Shown piece by piece: positions 8,802 through 17,812 of a DNA stretch of 64,000 nt. Source of the DNA: Pseudomonas fragi (GTDB lineage: Bacteria > Pseudomonadota > Gammaproteobacteria > Pseudomonadales > Pseudomonadaceae); the NCBI RefSeq assembly GCF_025426255.1, contig NZ_CP104861.1, positions 2,108,001-2,172,000 of the forward strand, written 5' to 3'. The notes beneath the pieces are model-generated. The model saw nothing but the letters and a program-made list of their open reading frames with translations, did not search any database and was not told where the DNA came from. Position 1 is the first letter of the stretch. The number at the start of each line of letters is the position of its first letter. The translations under genes were made by a program, and so were the position numbers.

Positions 8802-9713
8802 TCAATCGCAGGCCTCATCGCCTTGCTTTTCTTGAGGTTCATCGAGCTTCTTGGTCTTGGTTTTTAACTCACTCACAATCACCGCGGCCACAATCAGCGC
8901 CGCGCCCAGCAATGCAATGGCGGGCAACCGCTCGCCAGCCAAGCGCCCTGCGATACCGGCCCAGACCGGCTCACCGGCATAAATAAGGGTTGCGCGGGTC
9001 GGTGAAACGCTTTTCTGAGCCCAATTCATCGCTACCTGAATCGCCGCACTGGCGGCGCCAAGGCCTACGGCACTGACTAACAATAGCCATGAAAAGTCAG
9101 GAATGGCTTCTTGTGCAGGAATAACCATCAAAAAGGCCAGAATCGACGCAGTACTGAGCTGAACCACCGTGACCCGGCGCACGTCGACTTTGCCTGCATA
9201 AGCGCTGATCAAAATAATTTCGGCGGCGATCGCAATCGCGCTGATCAGCGTGGCGATCTCGCCAGGGCTGAAATCGAGGGAGGCGCCGCTCGGACCGGAC
9301 AGCAGCATCAGTCCGGTAAAGGCCAGCATGATCCCCAGGCTGGGCATCAACCCTGGCCTGCGTCCCAGTACCAGCCACTGCAGTAATGGTACAAAGGGTA
9401 CATACAGCGCAGTGATAAACGCCGACTGGCTACTGGGTATGGTCTGCAGGCCAATGGTTTGCAAGCCGTAGCCGAGCATGATCGAAACCCCGATAAACAT
9501 GCCTGCCTTAAGCTCGAACAAGGTAATGCCACGCAGACTGCGAATCGAAAACAGCGAAACAATTGCCGCGGCCGCAGCAAAGCGCAGGCCCACAAAAAAC
9601 ATTGGCCCGCTCGCCGTCAACGCGTGCTGCACCAATAGAAAGGTGACACCCCACACCATAGTGATAAGGATCAGCACGCATTCCGCTTTACTCAAGCGAG
9701 AAGTCAGAGACAT
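8802..9713 (-). CDS. DMT-superfamily (EamA) transporter
   Basis: 303 residues with ten hydrophobic segments in two EamA repeats, the standard architecture of drug/metabolite exporters. Seen are ITMVWGVTFLLVQHALTASG in the first helix and the second-repeat signature ATLIYAGEPVWAGIAGRLAG. The ATG at 9713 (MSLTSRLSKAECVL) is chosen; upstream in-frame residues look non-coding. It is divergent from the XRE-cupin regulator, 111 bases away, a common pairing in which the regulator controls the exporter. The substrate (amino acid or metabolite) is unknown. Confidence 0.88.
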   Translation of the reverse strand: MSLTSRLSKAECVLILITMVWGVTFLLVQHALTASGPMFFVGLRFAAAAAIVSLFSIRSLRGITLFELKAGMFIGVSIMLGYGLQTIGLQTIPSSQSAFITALYVPFVPLLQWLVLGRRPGLMPSLGIMLAFTGLMLLSGPSGASLDFSPGEIATLISAIAIAAEIILISAYAGKVDVRRVTVVQLSTASILAFLMVIPAQEAIPDFSWLLLVSAVGLGAASAAIQVAMNWAQKSVSPTRATLIYAGEPVWAGIAGRLAGERLPAIALLGAALIVAAVIVSELKTKTKKLDEPQEKQGDEACD

Positions 9714-9824
9714 CAGTCTGGATAGTTTCAATGGCGTCGCAACCTTGCGTGCTACGTGAAGGGAGACGCACAATGCGCCAAAGCTGGGCAGTATACTGCG
9801 CAGCCCCACAAGGTGAGCAATATA

Positions 9825-10388
9825 GTGCCCAAAGAAAATTCACAGCGTGCGTCAGTCCTGCAACACGTCAGCCAGAACGTCCGCCGTCTCCGGCTGCTCG
9901 CGCACCTGAGCCAAAGCGCTTTATCAGAACTGTCTGGCGTCAGTCGCCGGATGCTGGTAGCCATAGAAGCGGGGGAAAAAAACGTCAGCCTCAGCACCCT
10001 TGACCGCGTTGCGGAAGCCTTGAACGTAGGGTTCAGCGACCTGATCCAGGCTCCTGGCTCGCCCGACCCGAGTCGCATCAACGAAGTGGCCTGGAGCGGC
10101 ACCCAGGCGGGGAGCAAAGCGGTACTGCTGTCCAAAGCCACGGCTACACGCGAAGTGGAACTATGGGAATGGACACTGGAGCCGGGTGATGAATACCACT
10201 CGCAGGCAGATGGTGAAGGCTGGAGCGAACAGTTGTACGTATTCGAAGGCTGCCTGACCCTGGTGATCGACGAACAGGCGCTGCGCTTTAGCGCGGGAGA
10301 GTTCTACATGTACCCCAGCAACAGACCCCATGTGTACCGCAACGAAGGCGACGGGATATTGCGCTTTATGCGCAATGTCGTGATCTGA
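9825..10388 (+). CDS. XRE-family regulator with C-terminal cupin domain
   Basis: 187 residues from a GTG start. Residues ~15-72 form a helix-turn-helix of Cro/C1 type (LSQSALSELSGVSRRMLVAI, then SLSTLDRVAEALNVGFSDL). The C-terminal ~80 residues are a cupin beta-barrel (FEGCLTLVIDEQALRFSAGE, YMYPSNRPHVYRN) that probably senses a small molecule. This two-domain type is related to SutR/PuuR-like regulators. GTG at 9825 is chosen because AGG at 9811-9813 is suitably placed; a GTG at 9813 and an ATG at 9756 also lie in frame. The likely target is the divergent DMT exporter gene. Confidence 0.85.
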   Translation: MPKENSQRASVLQHVSQNVRRLRLLAHLSQSALSELSGVSRRMLVAIEAGEKNVSLSTLDRVAEALNVGFSDLIQAPGSPDPSRINEVAWSGTQAGSKAVLLSKATATREVELWEWTLEPGDEYHSQADGEGWSEQLYVFEGCLTLVIDEQALRFSAGEFYMYPSNRPHVYRNEGDGILRFMRNVVI

Positions 10389-10434
10389 AAACCGGTGACC
10401 TGAGAATAACTAAAAATTATTAGAATTCAGGGGG

Positions 10435-10463
10435 TTGCCAGCTTCAACCTTCTAGTACATAAT
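10435..10463 (+). promoter_or_regulatory. Probable sigma-70 promoter of the tRNA-Cys transcript
   Basis: TTGCCA at 10435-10440 and CATAAT at 10458-10463 are separated by 17 bases and followed by a GC-rich discriminator (GCGCGCC). The tRNA lies about 110 bases downstream, so a leader would be removed by processing. Confidence 0.5.
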
Positions 10464-10582
10464 GCGCGCCATCAGCCCGGGGGCAACTACCTGAAGTGCT
10501 GAAGAATCAAATGCTTGTAGCGATAACATCGCAGTAACAAACTCTTGTTTTTGACGCTTCTAACGAAACCTCAAGCACAATT

Positions 10583-10656
10583 GGCCGAATAGCAAAATGG
10601 TTATGCAGCGGATTGCAAATCCGCCCACGCCGGTTCGATTCCGGCTTCGGCCTCCA
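10583..10656 (+). tRNA. tRNA-Cys (GCA)
   Basis: A 74-base cloverleaf ending in encoded CCA. The acceptor 5' strand GGCCGAA pairs with TTCGGCC, the T arm is CCGG-TTCGATT-CCGG, and the anticodon stem flanks a TTGCAAA loop giving anticodon GCA at 10615-10617. The 3' end of the gene is one of two exact 33-base repeats that bracket the putative island. Confidence 0.97.
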
Positions 10657-10661
10657 CATTC
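10629..10661 (+). repeat. Putative attL: left 33-bp direct repeat at tRNA-Cys 3' end
   Basis: This stretch (begins GCCGGTTCGATTCC, ends GGCCTCCACATTC) is repeated base for base at 56392-56424. The match stops one base outside on each side, and a related terminator hairpin follows in both places. A tRNA 3' end is the classical target of tyrosine-recombinase islands, and an integrase remnant lies inside at 15599-16129. Confidence 0.75.
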
Positions 10662-10663
10662 TA

Positions 10664-10697
10664 AAGCCCCGTAGATCTTGGTCTACGGGGTTTTTTT
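10664..10697 (+). terminator. Rho-independent terminator after tRNA-Cys
   Basis: Stem CCCCGTAGA (10667-10675) pairs with TCTACGGGG (10682-10690) and is followed by seven T residues. Confidence 0.92.
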
Positions 10698-10821
10698 ATG
10701 CCTGAGATTTGACGATCAGTTCCGCAACTTTTGGAATCGCTTCCGCAAGAGCCTCTGATTCAACGACCATTTTAAAAATTTTGCTTGAGTGTTTTTCATT
10801 TGATTGAGCCAAGGCAGGCAT
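10696..10821 (-). CDS. Possible small protein, 41 aa, unrecognised
   Basis: An ATG-started frame on the minus strand beginning MPALAQSNEKHSSKIFK and ending ELIVKSQA, with regular amphipathic character. The frame remains open for about 20 codons upstream without a start, so it could be the 3' end of a decayed gene. Its stop codon sits in the T-run of the tRNA terminator. I do not recognise the family. The rest of 10700-10993 shows nothing beyond the likely promoter region of the next operon. Confidence 0.3.
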   Translation of the reverse strand: MPALAQSNEKHSSKIFKMVVESEALAEAIPKVAELIVKSQA

Positions 10822-10993
10822 GGCTGATGCTGATTTGCCAAAATCGGTGCGCGACGGCTTTCGTATAAATAACCTATGGCATTAGGCCACCAAAAATCGC
10901 TTACTATAGGTTAACGTGCAGGGAGGTCGCGAATTTAGGGTAGGCGGGCTCCTCGCGATAATGATTTTTCACGTCATTAATGAGGTCAGTTAG

Positions 10994-12430
10994 ATGGCTT
11001 ATGACGCTTCTCCGTCGTGGAGCGGATTTAATTATCAAGGGAAAGTTGCTCTTTTCTACGTGCTCTCCATGATAAATTCCAAATCGTTAAGTTATGACTT
11101 TAATAACTATACAGTGACGTTAGAAAAAACTGAGGATTTCGAAATCGCTGAAAGCGGTAGAGTGATATCGTATCATCAGGTTAAGGCGTATCAACTGCCG
11201 AGTTACAGTAAATATAGCGAAGCGCTTATAGGTATAATGCTTGAGCTATATAAATGTAAGGATGCTAAAGGGTTTCTTCATACTTGGAAGGAAGTCAATC
11301 CAAAGCAAGGTAAGAAAGATCTAGTTGAGTCAATATGTAGTGATTTTTCAGAGATTTTTCATGAATACAATAATGGTCCGAGAGTCCCCGGAAATTCGTT
11401 AATTGAAAAAGCTGCTAGTTCGGAAATCTCTATTCCTAAAAAGGCTTCAATAATTAGGTTGGCACTGCCTAAAAAAACAGAATCAGAGATAGCGACAATA
11501 CTCAATGATATTGGTCTGGGAGTAGATTCTAGTCTGTCTCGCTTTTCTCTTTTCGAATACCCGGATGGAGAAAAGTGTTGTGATCTTGAAGATATCAATA
11601 TTAAAGTAAAAAATGAGTTGGCTGTAGCTTTTAATAACAGGAAGATTGTTGCGACAGAAAAGCAGTTGTCTAATGCATTTCATTTTTTTTTAGGGCAAAT
11701 AGATAAGCATATTATTGAAAGGCACAAGAAAGAAGGGGGTAAGCCTATATCTATCTCGTTTAACTTTATAATTGCTATTCTAAGTCGTGATTTTGAGGAT
11801 GTTAGCTCCGAGTATTTAGCTTATCAATTTAAAAATGAGTTTCTAGAGATTTTTGATGAGTTTATGGGGGATGATGAGTGCTATTCAATGCCTTTAGATG
11901 GTAACGAATGTAACTTGCATTCCGTTAGGAATATACTCTCTAGGCTGAGTGCTGTGGAATTGTGGGGGTACTTCCGTAGTTTTTGTCCTCATGAATATAT
12001 TGAAAGTGCTAATAATATATCGAATGCATTAAATATTAGCAAAGAGGGTATTCTCTTCGTGCTAATCAAGATATTCAATGTGATCAGCCATCAGCGTGCA
12101 ATACATGACCCTGCAAGAGGGCGCCTTACGTACAAAGCTAAGACTCGTCCGCCACAGCACTATCTACCTACTACTATACTTAGTCAGTATACTCCCGCAA
12201 AAATTGCAAAAAAGATTTTAGAAAATCCGAATATGATCGAGATTCTATATGAGGTTGGGACACTAATTTATGATGGTGATCATGTAACACAACTATCAGC
12301 AGTAGCCCAAAAACACACTACGCCCCCAATTGATGTTGATGCAGATCCGAGGGCAAGGCGAGATGCGATACTTGAAACTATCCGACTAATTCCAATTGAT
12401 CTAGCTAAGGCTGAATTAGATGCTAATTGA
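10994..12430 (+). CDS. ABC-3C-type system protein: N-terminal nuclease-like domain plus C-terminal domain
   Basis: 478 residues, strikingly AT-rich. The N-terminus has the pattern of PD-(D/E)xK-like enzymes of the DUF4297/Cap4 kind: GFNYQGKVALFYVL (residues 11-24), a Glu/Asp cluster LEKTEDF (43-49) and a YHQVKAY core (60-66) with the Gln-x-Lys catalytic signature. The middle is alpha-helical, and the C-terminal ~150 residues (VRNILSRLSAVELWGYF onward, ending LIPIDLAKAELDAN) resemble the C-terminal domains described for ABC-three-component systems. Its last 11 bases overlap the next gene. Known-family reasoning suggests an effector or sensor acting on foreign nucleic acid. The nuclease call is inference from a short motif. 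Confidence 0.65.
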   Translation: MAYDASPSWSGFNYQGKVALFYVLSMINSKSLSYDFNNYTVTLEKTEDFEIAESGRVISYHQVKAYQLPSYSKYSEALIGIMLELYKCKDAKGFLHTWKEVNPKQGKKDLVESICSDFSEIFHEYNNGPRVPGNSLIEKAASSEISIPKKASIIRLALPKKTESEIATILNDIGLGVDSSLSRFSLFEYPDGEKCCDLEDINIKVKNELAVAFNNRKIVATEKQLSNAFHFFLGQIDKHIIERHKKEGGKPISISFNFIIAILSRDFEDVSSEYLAYQFKNEFLEIFDEFMGDDECYSMPLDGNECNLHSVRNILSRLSAVELWGYFRSFCPHEYIESANNISNALNISKEGILFVLIKIFNVISHQRAIHDPARGRLTYKAKTRPPQHYLPTTILSQYTPAKIAKKILENPNMIEILYEVGTLIYDGDHVTQLSAVAQKHTTPPIDVDADPRARRDAILETIRLIPIDLAKAELDAN

Positions 12431-13127
12431 GATAATTAATAATATCCTTTCGTGCAATGGATATGAACAAGTGGAAATACCTATTTTGCTAGAAGGGTAT
12501 CAAATCTTCTTGTACACGCCACGTGATCCTGGCAAGGAAGAGTACTTTGTAACTATCGAAGCCTCAGTTCAAGAAGAAGCTGCTCATTCTTTTGTTTTTA
12601 ATGAAGGAGCAGAAGCTATTTTTGAAAAAATTCGAAATATAGAGAATGTAGGGCGGTCGTTTGAAAAAAATAGTACCTTGATCATATGTTGCGAGAACAA
12701 CACAATAGATCGGGATTTGACATTAAAAATAGAAGAGGATCATTACAATTTTAAAAAAAATATAGTGACGTATACTAAAGGTGAAATAACAGCATTTTCA
12801 GAAATAGTTTCACAGGTTTCAGAGATTACTAATGATGTGATTAGCGATATTATAAACTCTGATTCTGGAAATGATTTTAGCGCATTCAAAGAGCAGATAA
12901 GGAATCGCAATAATCATTTCTCTCTAGCTTTGAAGATAATGATGAAGCTGCCATTCATTACCTATGTGCCTAAACAAAAAAATTTAATGGATCTAGAATC
13001 GGATATTGAAAGTCATCTGTCGGAGTTTCAACGCCCAATTTACTTTGATTTGTTGGCGATTCCTCCAGAATTGGGTGATGATGAGTTCGAAGCGGTTGTA
13101 ATGCGCTCTTGGGGTGTTTTATTATGA
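12420..13127 (+). CDS. ABC-3C-type system middle component
   Basis: 235 residues, no membrane segments, acidic and AT-rich, with no motif that I can tie to an enzyme. It is placed between the nuclease-like gene (11-base overlap) and the SMC-like ATPase (ATGA overlap), which is the position of the small 'middle component' in three-gene ABC-3C loci. Its N-terminal half (IPILLEGYQIFLYTPRD, EYFVTIEASVQEEAAHSF) reads as an alpha/beta domain; the C-terminal half (SLALKIMMKLPFITYVPK) is helical. The role is inferred from gene order only. Confidence 0.55.
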   Translation: MLIEIINNILSCNGYEQVEIPILLEGYQIFLYTPRDPGKEEYFVTIEASVQEEAAHSFVFNEGAEAIFEKIRNIENVGRSFEKNSTLIICCENNTIDRDLTLKIEEDHYNFKKNIVTYTKGEITAFSEIVSQVSEITNDVISDIINSDSGNDFSAFKEQIRNRNNHFSLALKIMMKLPFITYVPKQKNLMDLESDIESHLSEFQRPIYFDLLAIPPELGDDEFEAVVMRSWGVLL

Positions 13128-15493
13128 AATATATAAAGTCGATCACCTTCAAGAACTTCAAGGTTTTCGGGGAGGAACCTTATAGGATAGATTTTTCTAA
13201 CAGTCATCTTGTCCTCCTTGATGGACCTAACGGGTATGGTAAAACGTCTGTGTTTGACGCCATAGAGTTGGCTCTAACTGGAACTATATCACGCTTATTT
13301 ACTCTAGAGAATAAACAGCATCCAGCCGATATTGTTGTGGCGCACGGCGGAGCAAATGAAGTAGAAATCACCCTCGAATTTGAAGATGATATCCAGGGGG
13401 GTTACTTAATACAGAGGAGGCTTAAAAACCCACTTCCACGAGATGCAAAAAAAATATCTAAATTCGCAGATCTCTGGCAGCTGTACGAGATGAAAGACGG
13501 CAGTTGGCAGCAAGCGCAGCCAGATGCATTAAATAAGTATTTAAATAGTCCCAATTTCTCACGTGATTTTTCCCTTTTCAACTATATTCAACAGGAAGAT
13601 ACAGCTCGCTTCTTGAAGACGAATAGCGAGACGCAAAGGGCAGAGGCCCTTTCCCAGCTTTTCGGAGATACTAAGGCTGCTGAGCAAAAGCGCGAACACT
13701 TAGTTTCTATCGGCAAACGAATTGACAGTCAAAAGCGTAGTACTACTACTCGTATCAATACTCTTAAGTCTGCGTACAATGTGACTAGCGCTCTAGAATT
13801 AAGTGGTACTGTATTAACAAATCATTTCTTTCTTTTGCCTTGGTTAAGCAGCAGCTCATCACCGCCTGAATGGGATCTGGAGCATTTAAAGGCGCTCACG
13901 CAAGAAAAGCTAAATAGTTTCATGCAGGAGTTGGACTATATAAGGTCATTCTTTGTTCATAAAGATTACTTTCTCAAGTCGAGAGGGTTGATCAAGGCTG
14001 TGCAAGAAACTGAGGTGATTACACTTTTCATCAAAGCCTATAAATCGCTGCCGAACACTGCTGAATATCTAGAGAGTGAACGTTTAACAAGATTCCTAAA
14101 AGAGTCGTTCGATGTTCTCAATTCAAGAAAACTGAGTGAAATAAAAGAGTTATCTAAAGTCGAAATTTTATTTGGTGTTTTGCAGTTAGAGGGGGCTAAT
14201 GACTTTATCCTAAAGCTTGACGAGCTTTTGGTGGAAGAGGCGAAGAGAATAGGCGTAGGATCGCTTTATGCAGAACTGATTAAACATCATGATGCTATGA
14301 GTAGCGATTTGAATAATATGCCTGGCGAAACTGATTGCCCGCTTTGCGGGCAGCCATATGAGAGTCATGGCAATTTGGTTCGTGAGATATCTCAGCACGG
14401 TGAGCTGATGAGGTTAATGCTCTCGGATCAAGACAAACGCTTTGTGAATATGCGAGATAGTTTCCAAGCTGTGAATCTACGTCCGTTGTTAGACAAGCTA
14501 GCTTTCTATTTAAGTAATTCAACTGCAACTTCTGGAGACGAAGCACGTTTAATAACGCGTGCTAATGAGCTTCAAGAAAGGCTTGTAAAATTATCGAACT
14601 GGCTTGTTAAAGAGGGAATCCCTCATGATGATTTGTTGGTATTGAAATTAACTGATAAAATTTCAGACACAGAGCTATCAGTTGCGGTTAGCGAGCTACG
14701 TAGACGGATACTAGCCCATGCAGGACCTTCTAGTGATGGTTATGATGATGTAAATGTCGGAAACGTTTTTGATAGAATTTATCGAGAGTATTTTCTGAAT
14801 GAAAAAACTTACATAACTGATCAAGTTTTTTCCGGCATTGCTCAAAAGGAGCAATATATACGGAATATATACTTCAGTTCGCTAGATGGAGTAATACAAG
14901 AGCTTGGTCGATTAGAGAAGTACTATTCTGCTCTCAGTTTGGCGGCAAATGATGTCGGTGAGATACTGGGTGTCATGAAGTCTCAAATTGGTAAGTATAG
15001 GAAAAAGCTCATAACCGACGTTGAAATTCCAGTGTATATCTACTCAGGGAAAATATTGCAAACTCATCAAGCTGGACTTGGCCAAGGAATCTTTATAAAA
15101 GATCCGACCGGTGGGGCGGAGTTGAAAAATGTACGGCTCGTTTCAAACTGGAAAAGTGATCATGATATTCTTAATACCATGAGTTCAGGGCAAATATCTG
15201 CCGTAGTAATATCCTTGACGCTAGCTCTTAATCGAGTCTATTCAACTTCTTTTTCAAGTATATTGATTGATGATCCCGTCCAGACAATGGATGATATCAA
15301 TATGTCGTCTTTGGTTGAGCTTCTCAGAAATGAATTTGGAGATAAGCGGATTTTATTATCCACACATGAGGAAAAGGTTTCTAGGTATTTTACTTATAAG
15401 TTTTTAAAACATGGTAAGTCTGTAAAGCGCGTCAATATTATGGAGAGAAAGGACTATGCTCCAAGCAACAACTATATTTATCAGGGTTCATAG
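13124..15493 (+). CDS. Rad50/SMC-like AAA ATPase with zinc hook (ABC-3C ATPase)
   Basis: 789 residues. The N-terminus carries a RecF/SMC-type nucleotide site with Walker A GPNGYGKT (34-41). A CPLCGQPYE zinc-hook-like motif (Cys405, Cys408) lies between two predominantly helical arms. The C-terminus holds an ABC signature MSSGQ (686-690) and Walker B ILIDDPVQTMD (713-723), then a His switch (LLSTHEEKVSRYF). This is the arrangement of Rad50/SbcC-like ABC ATPases used in DNA repair and in many anti-phage systems. ATG at 13124 is chosen because it overlaps the preceding stop as ATGA. It is the third gene of the operon and its probable motor or sensor. Confidence 0.85.
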   Translation: MKYIKSITFKNFKVFGEEPYRIDFSNSHLVLLDGPNGYGKTSVFDAIELALTGTISRLFTLENKQHPADIVVAHGGANEVEITLEFEDDIQGGYLIQRRLKNPLPRDAKKISKFADLWQLYEMKDGSWQQAQPDALNKYLNSPNFSRDFSLFNYIQQEDTARFLKTNSETQRAEALSQLFGDTKAAEQKREHLVSIGKRIDSQKRSTTTRINTLKSAYNVTSALELSGTVLTNHFFLLPWLSSSSSPPEWDLEHLKALTQEKLNSFMQELDYIRSFFVHKDYFLKSRGLIKAVQETEVITLFIKAYKSLPNTAEYLESERLTRFLKESFDVLNSRKLSEIKELSKVEILFGVLQLEGANDFILKLDELLVEEAKRIGVGSLYAELIKHHDAMSSDLNNMPGETDCPLCGQPYESHGNLVREISQHGELMRLMLSDQDKRFVNMRDSFQAVNLRPLLDKLAFYLSNSTATSGDEARLITRANELQERLVKLSNWLVKEGIPHDDLLVLKLTDKISDTELSVAVSELRRRILAHAGPSSDGYDDVNVGNVFDRIYREYFLNEKTYITDQVFSGIAQKEQYIRNIYFSSLDGVIQELGRLEKYYSALSLAANDVGEILGVMKSQIGKYRKKLITDVEIPVYIYSGKILQTHQAGLGQGIFIKDPTGGAELKNVRLVSNWKSDHDILNTMSSGQISAVVISLTLALNRVYSTSFSSILIDDPVQTMDDINMSSLVELLRNEFGDKRILLSTHEEKVSRYFTYKFLKHGKSVKRVNIMERKDYAPSNNYIYQGS

Positions 15494-15516
15494 ATAGCCT
15501 TCAGTTATAACGGCGC

Positions 15517-15551
15517 CAGGATGTTTTTTCTTGCTTGGAGAAAACATCCTG
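15517..15551 (+). terminator. Hairpin after the ABC-3C operon
   Basis: CAGGATGTTTTTTC can pair with AGAAAACATCCTG about 25 bases after the stop codon. There is no proper T-run behind it, so termination is only probable. Confidence 0.5.
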
Positions 15552-15598
15552 CAATAAATATTGTTGCTGTTAAAGTAGTATAATTTCTGAATTATAGT

Positions 15599-16129
15599 TT
15601 ATTTTGTAGGTTTAACTATTTCACCAACTCGTCTATATACTTTTTTAGTGATTTCTTCGGTGGAGTGCCCCAGTAAGCGACTTGCATGCGTTAGCTCTAT
15701 CTCACTAGCCGCTTTGGGGCGAATATCCTTGAACTGAAACTGCCGAATGTTGGCAGCAAGTGCTGGATCACCGTTTGTCGCGGCTTTGATTGCTGCTTTT
15801 TCCCGAGCATCGTCCCAGCGGTTGCGTAGCATCTGTTGGCTCATACGTAGCCCGGACGAGTTGGTGATCAGCGTCGACGTTTTAACTCCGCTGAGAGCTC
15901 TGCGCTCCAGCAATTCATCGATAAAGGTGCTTAACCCCGATTGGATGCCTGCATCCTCCAACCGAAGGCGCAGGCGCTTTTCAGTTTTGCCTTGGCCAAT
16001 CAGCAGAAAGCCGTTGTTCAAGTCGGTGGCTGCAATCTTATGTACATCTGCAGGGCGCTGCCCAGTCAGATATGCCAAGTCCATTGCATCCTTCAGTTCT
16101 TGTGCGGCCTCTGATGAGGGGTACTTTGG
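15599..16129 (-). pseudogene. Tyrosine-recombinase (phage integrase) C-terminal fragment
   Basis: The frame from about 16129 to the stop at 15599 encodes the catalytic half of a phage-type integrase: the first Arg box (LAYLTGQRPADVH), the second box FKDIRPKAASEIELTH, and the C-terminal LLGHSTEEITKKVYRR with the nucleophilic Tyr. The N-terminal arm-binding and core-binding domains are absent, because a stop codon at 16130-16132 closes the frame upstream. The first usable ATG is at 16084 (161 residues). It ends the AT-rich segment that began after tRNA-Cys, so it is probably the remnant of the enzyme that inserted the element. Confidence 0.8.
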
Positions 16130-16207
16130 TCATGGAGCTTTGAAGTTTAGATAGAGATATCGTGAATGTCCGTAGGCTTTTGCTGAAACCACACACAATC
16201 CATCTGT

Positions 16208-17500
16208 TTAAAACGTAGCTTTGATCTGTAAGCCCACGGCCAAAGCGTTGCCTCTTTTTTTGCCGGAGAACGCACCAGGCTCAATGTAGTACTGCAGGTC
16301 AGGACGCAGCAGCAGCCAGGGGGTGACTTGCGCGCCATAGTTAAGCTCAATCATTTGCTCACCATTGTCGAGGTTGGCGATCATCTCGGATTCGCCGAAG
16401 CTGGTCGCCGCTGCTTCTTGTGCATCCCGCGTACGGGAGTTGAGTACGGCCCGGCCATAACCCAACGCAATGCTGTCATGCGGGCGGCTGGCAAAAGGCT
16501 TTTGCTTGACCAGGCCGACCGAGTACCAGCGACGCATTGGCGAGGTGGCTGCGTTGCTGGTGGCCGCCTGGCCGAACAGGCGCAGCACGCTTTCAGGGTC
16601 TTGCTCATCCCTCCAGATTGCCTGGTCCATCAACACGTAAGCCCCGGTGCGGTTATTGCTTTTTTCTGTGCTACCAATTTTTTGCGAGTCAGAGCTGTCG
16701 TAGTACCAGCCGACTTTGTATTGGCCATTGAGAAAGGCGTTGTTATTGAAGATGGCTTCCAGCGGCAGAATGGCCCCGGTGGAGTCGTGGCTGGGCATGG
16801 AAAACGCTTCGGAGGGAAGGCTGTTGTGCTCTGGGTTGACCTGGAATACCGCGGTTTGCAGCGTCAGTGAAGCGTTGACGCCGTAACGCAACTCTCCACC
16901 CCAGTGAGCTGTCGGGTAGTTGCCCCACCCGCTGCCGCTGGACATGGTCAATGGGTGCGCACAAAAGCCGGCGCTCACAAAGTTGGTCAGGATCGGCATG
17001 CCACCAAAATCGGTGCCCATCACCATGTAGCCGATTTTGGCAGACACGTCCGGAGAAAACAGATTGCGCTGGTAACTGAACTCGGTCAGTCGCGTGTATT
17101 CGCCACCGTAGTTTTCTTGTGCAGACAGGCGGTTGCCGAGCAAGTCTTCCGTGGCGCTATGGCCGCGACGGTCGTTAACCAGAATTTGCACAAATCCGGC
17201 GTCCGGGGTGTCCAGCAGTTTACTCAGATCAAACTTGGCGCCCACGCGTATTTGTTGCGCATAGCGCGTACCGCGCTTGATCCCGCCATGCAGGTTGGAA
17301 ATCGTTTCAGAGCTGTAGTCACCGGTCAGTGTGATGCCCTTGTCCGCCAGTTTTTGGCGCTCACCACCCCAATCGCCGGTGAGTGTCGAACGACTCATCA
17401 GGTCGGAAGTGTCAGCCAGTGCTGAAGACGGACTCAAGATACACAGCGACAAACCGCTGCACAGGCTGGTGGTCAGCAGCGCGCGGAAAGAAAAAAACAT
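16208..17500 (-). CDS. oprB: OprB-family carbohydrate-selective porin
   Basis: 430 residues with a typical signal peptide (MFFSFRALLTTSLCSGLSL, cleavage near SALA-DTS). The mature start LTGDWGGERQKLADKGITLT is the OprB hallmark, and the C-terminus ends in an outer-membrane sequence with terminal Phe (VGLQIKATF). OprB porins let glucose and other sugars cross the outer membrane. It is divergent from the PQQ glucose dehydrogenase gene, which is consistent with a shared role in periplasmic glucose use. Start at the ATG at 17500. Confidence 0.9.
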   Translation of the reverse strand: MFFSFRALLTTSLCSGLSLCILSPSSALADTSDLMSRSTLTGDWGGERQKLADKGITLTGDYSSETISNLHGGIKRGTRYAQQIRVGAKFDLSKLLDTPDAGFVQILVNDRRGHSATEDLLGNRLSAQENYGGEYTRLTEFSYQRNLFSPDVSAKIGYMVMGTDFGGMPILTNFVSAGFCAHPLTMSSGSGWGNYPTAHWGGELRYGVNASLTLQTAVFQVNPEHNSLPSEAFSMPSHDSTGAILPLEAIFNNNAFLNGQYKVGWYYDSSDSQKIGSTEKSNNRTGAYVLMDQAIWRDEQDPESVLRLFGQAATSNAATSPMRRWYSVGLVKQKPFASRPHDSIALGYGRAVLNSRTRDAQEAAATSFGESEMIANLDNGEQMIELNYGAQVTPWLLLRPDLQYYIEPGAFSGKKRGNALAVGLQIKATF

Positions 17501-17812
17501 TGGGGTGTGCTCCGTTGCAAAAAATAAAAAATGTTGGTGTATCGCTCAACGACACGCTGGCACGGCAGGAAACTGGCCAGCTCTAGCTTTTCTGGCCTGA
17601 TACCGTCTCGAGAACTGCGGTGTTAGTACCTGATTCCGGGCCGAGTTGGTCCCTCCTTGGGTGTCCATGAGCGGGTTTATGACGGGGGTTGCAGGTACTC
17701 GAAGCCGTTCGGATCTTCGCTTCACACGACTAATAGGGCCTGAAAGTGGCAGGGCTGGTGAATGTCATCCTGTGTGAGCCGTAAGGCTAAGTTTATGCCG
17801 ATGTTTTTTTCA

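Noticed and set aside
10583..10656. Second tRNA gene at 56340-56421
   Set aside because: Only the T arm, acceptor 3' strand and CCA are present there; no D or anticodon arm can be formed, so it is an att-like fragment, not a tRNA.
13124..15493. Reading the ATPase as the MksF/JetC component of a Wadjet system
   Set aside because: No MksB/E-type genes or TOPRIM nuclease accompany it, and the ATPase is a single ~790-residue Rad50-like protein with a zinc hook, unlike the ~1100-residue JetC.
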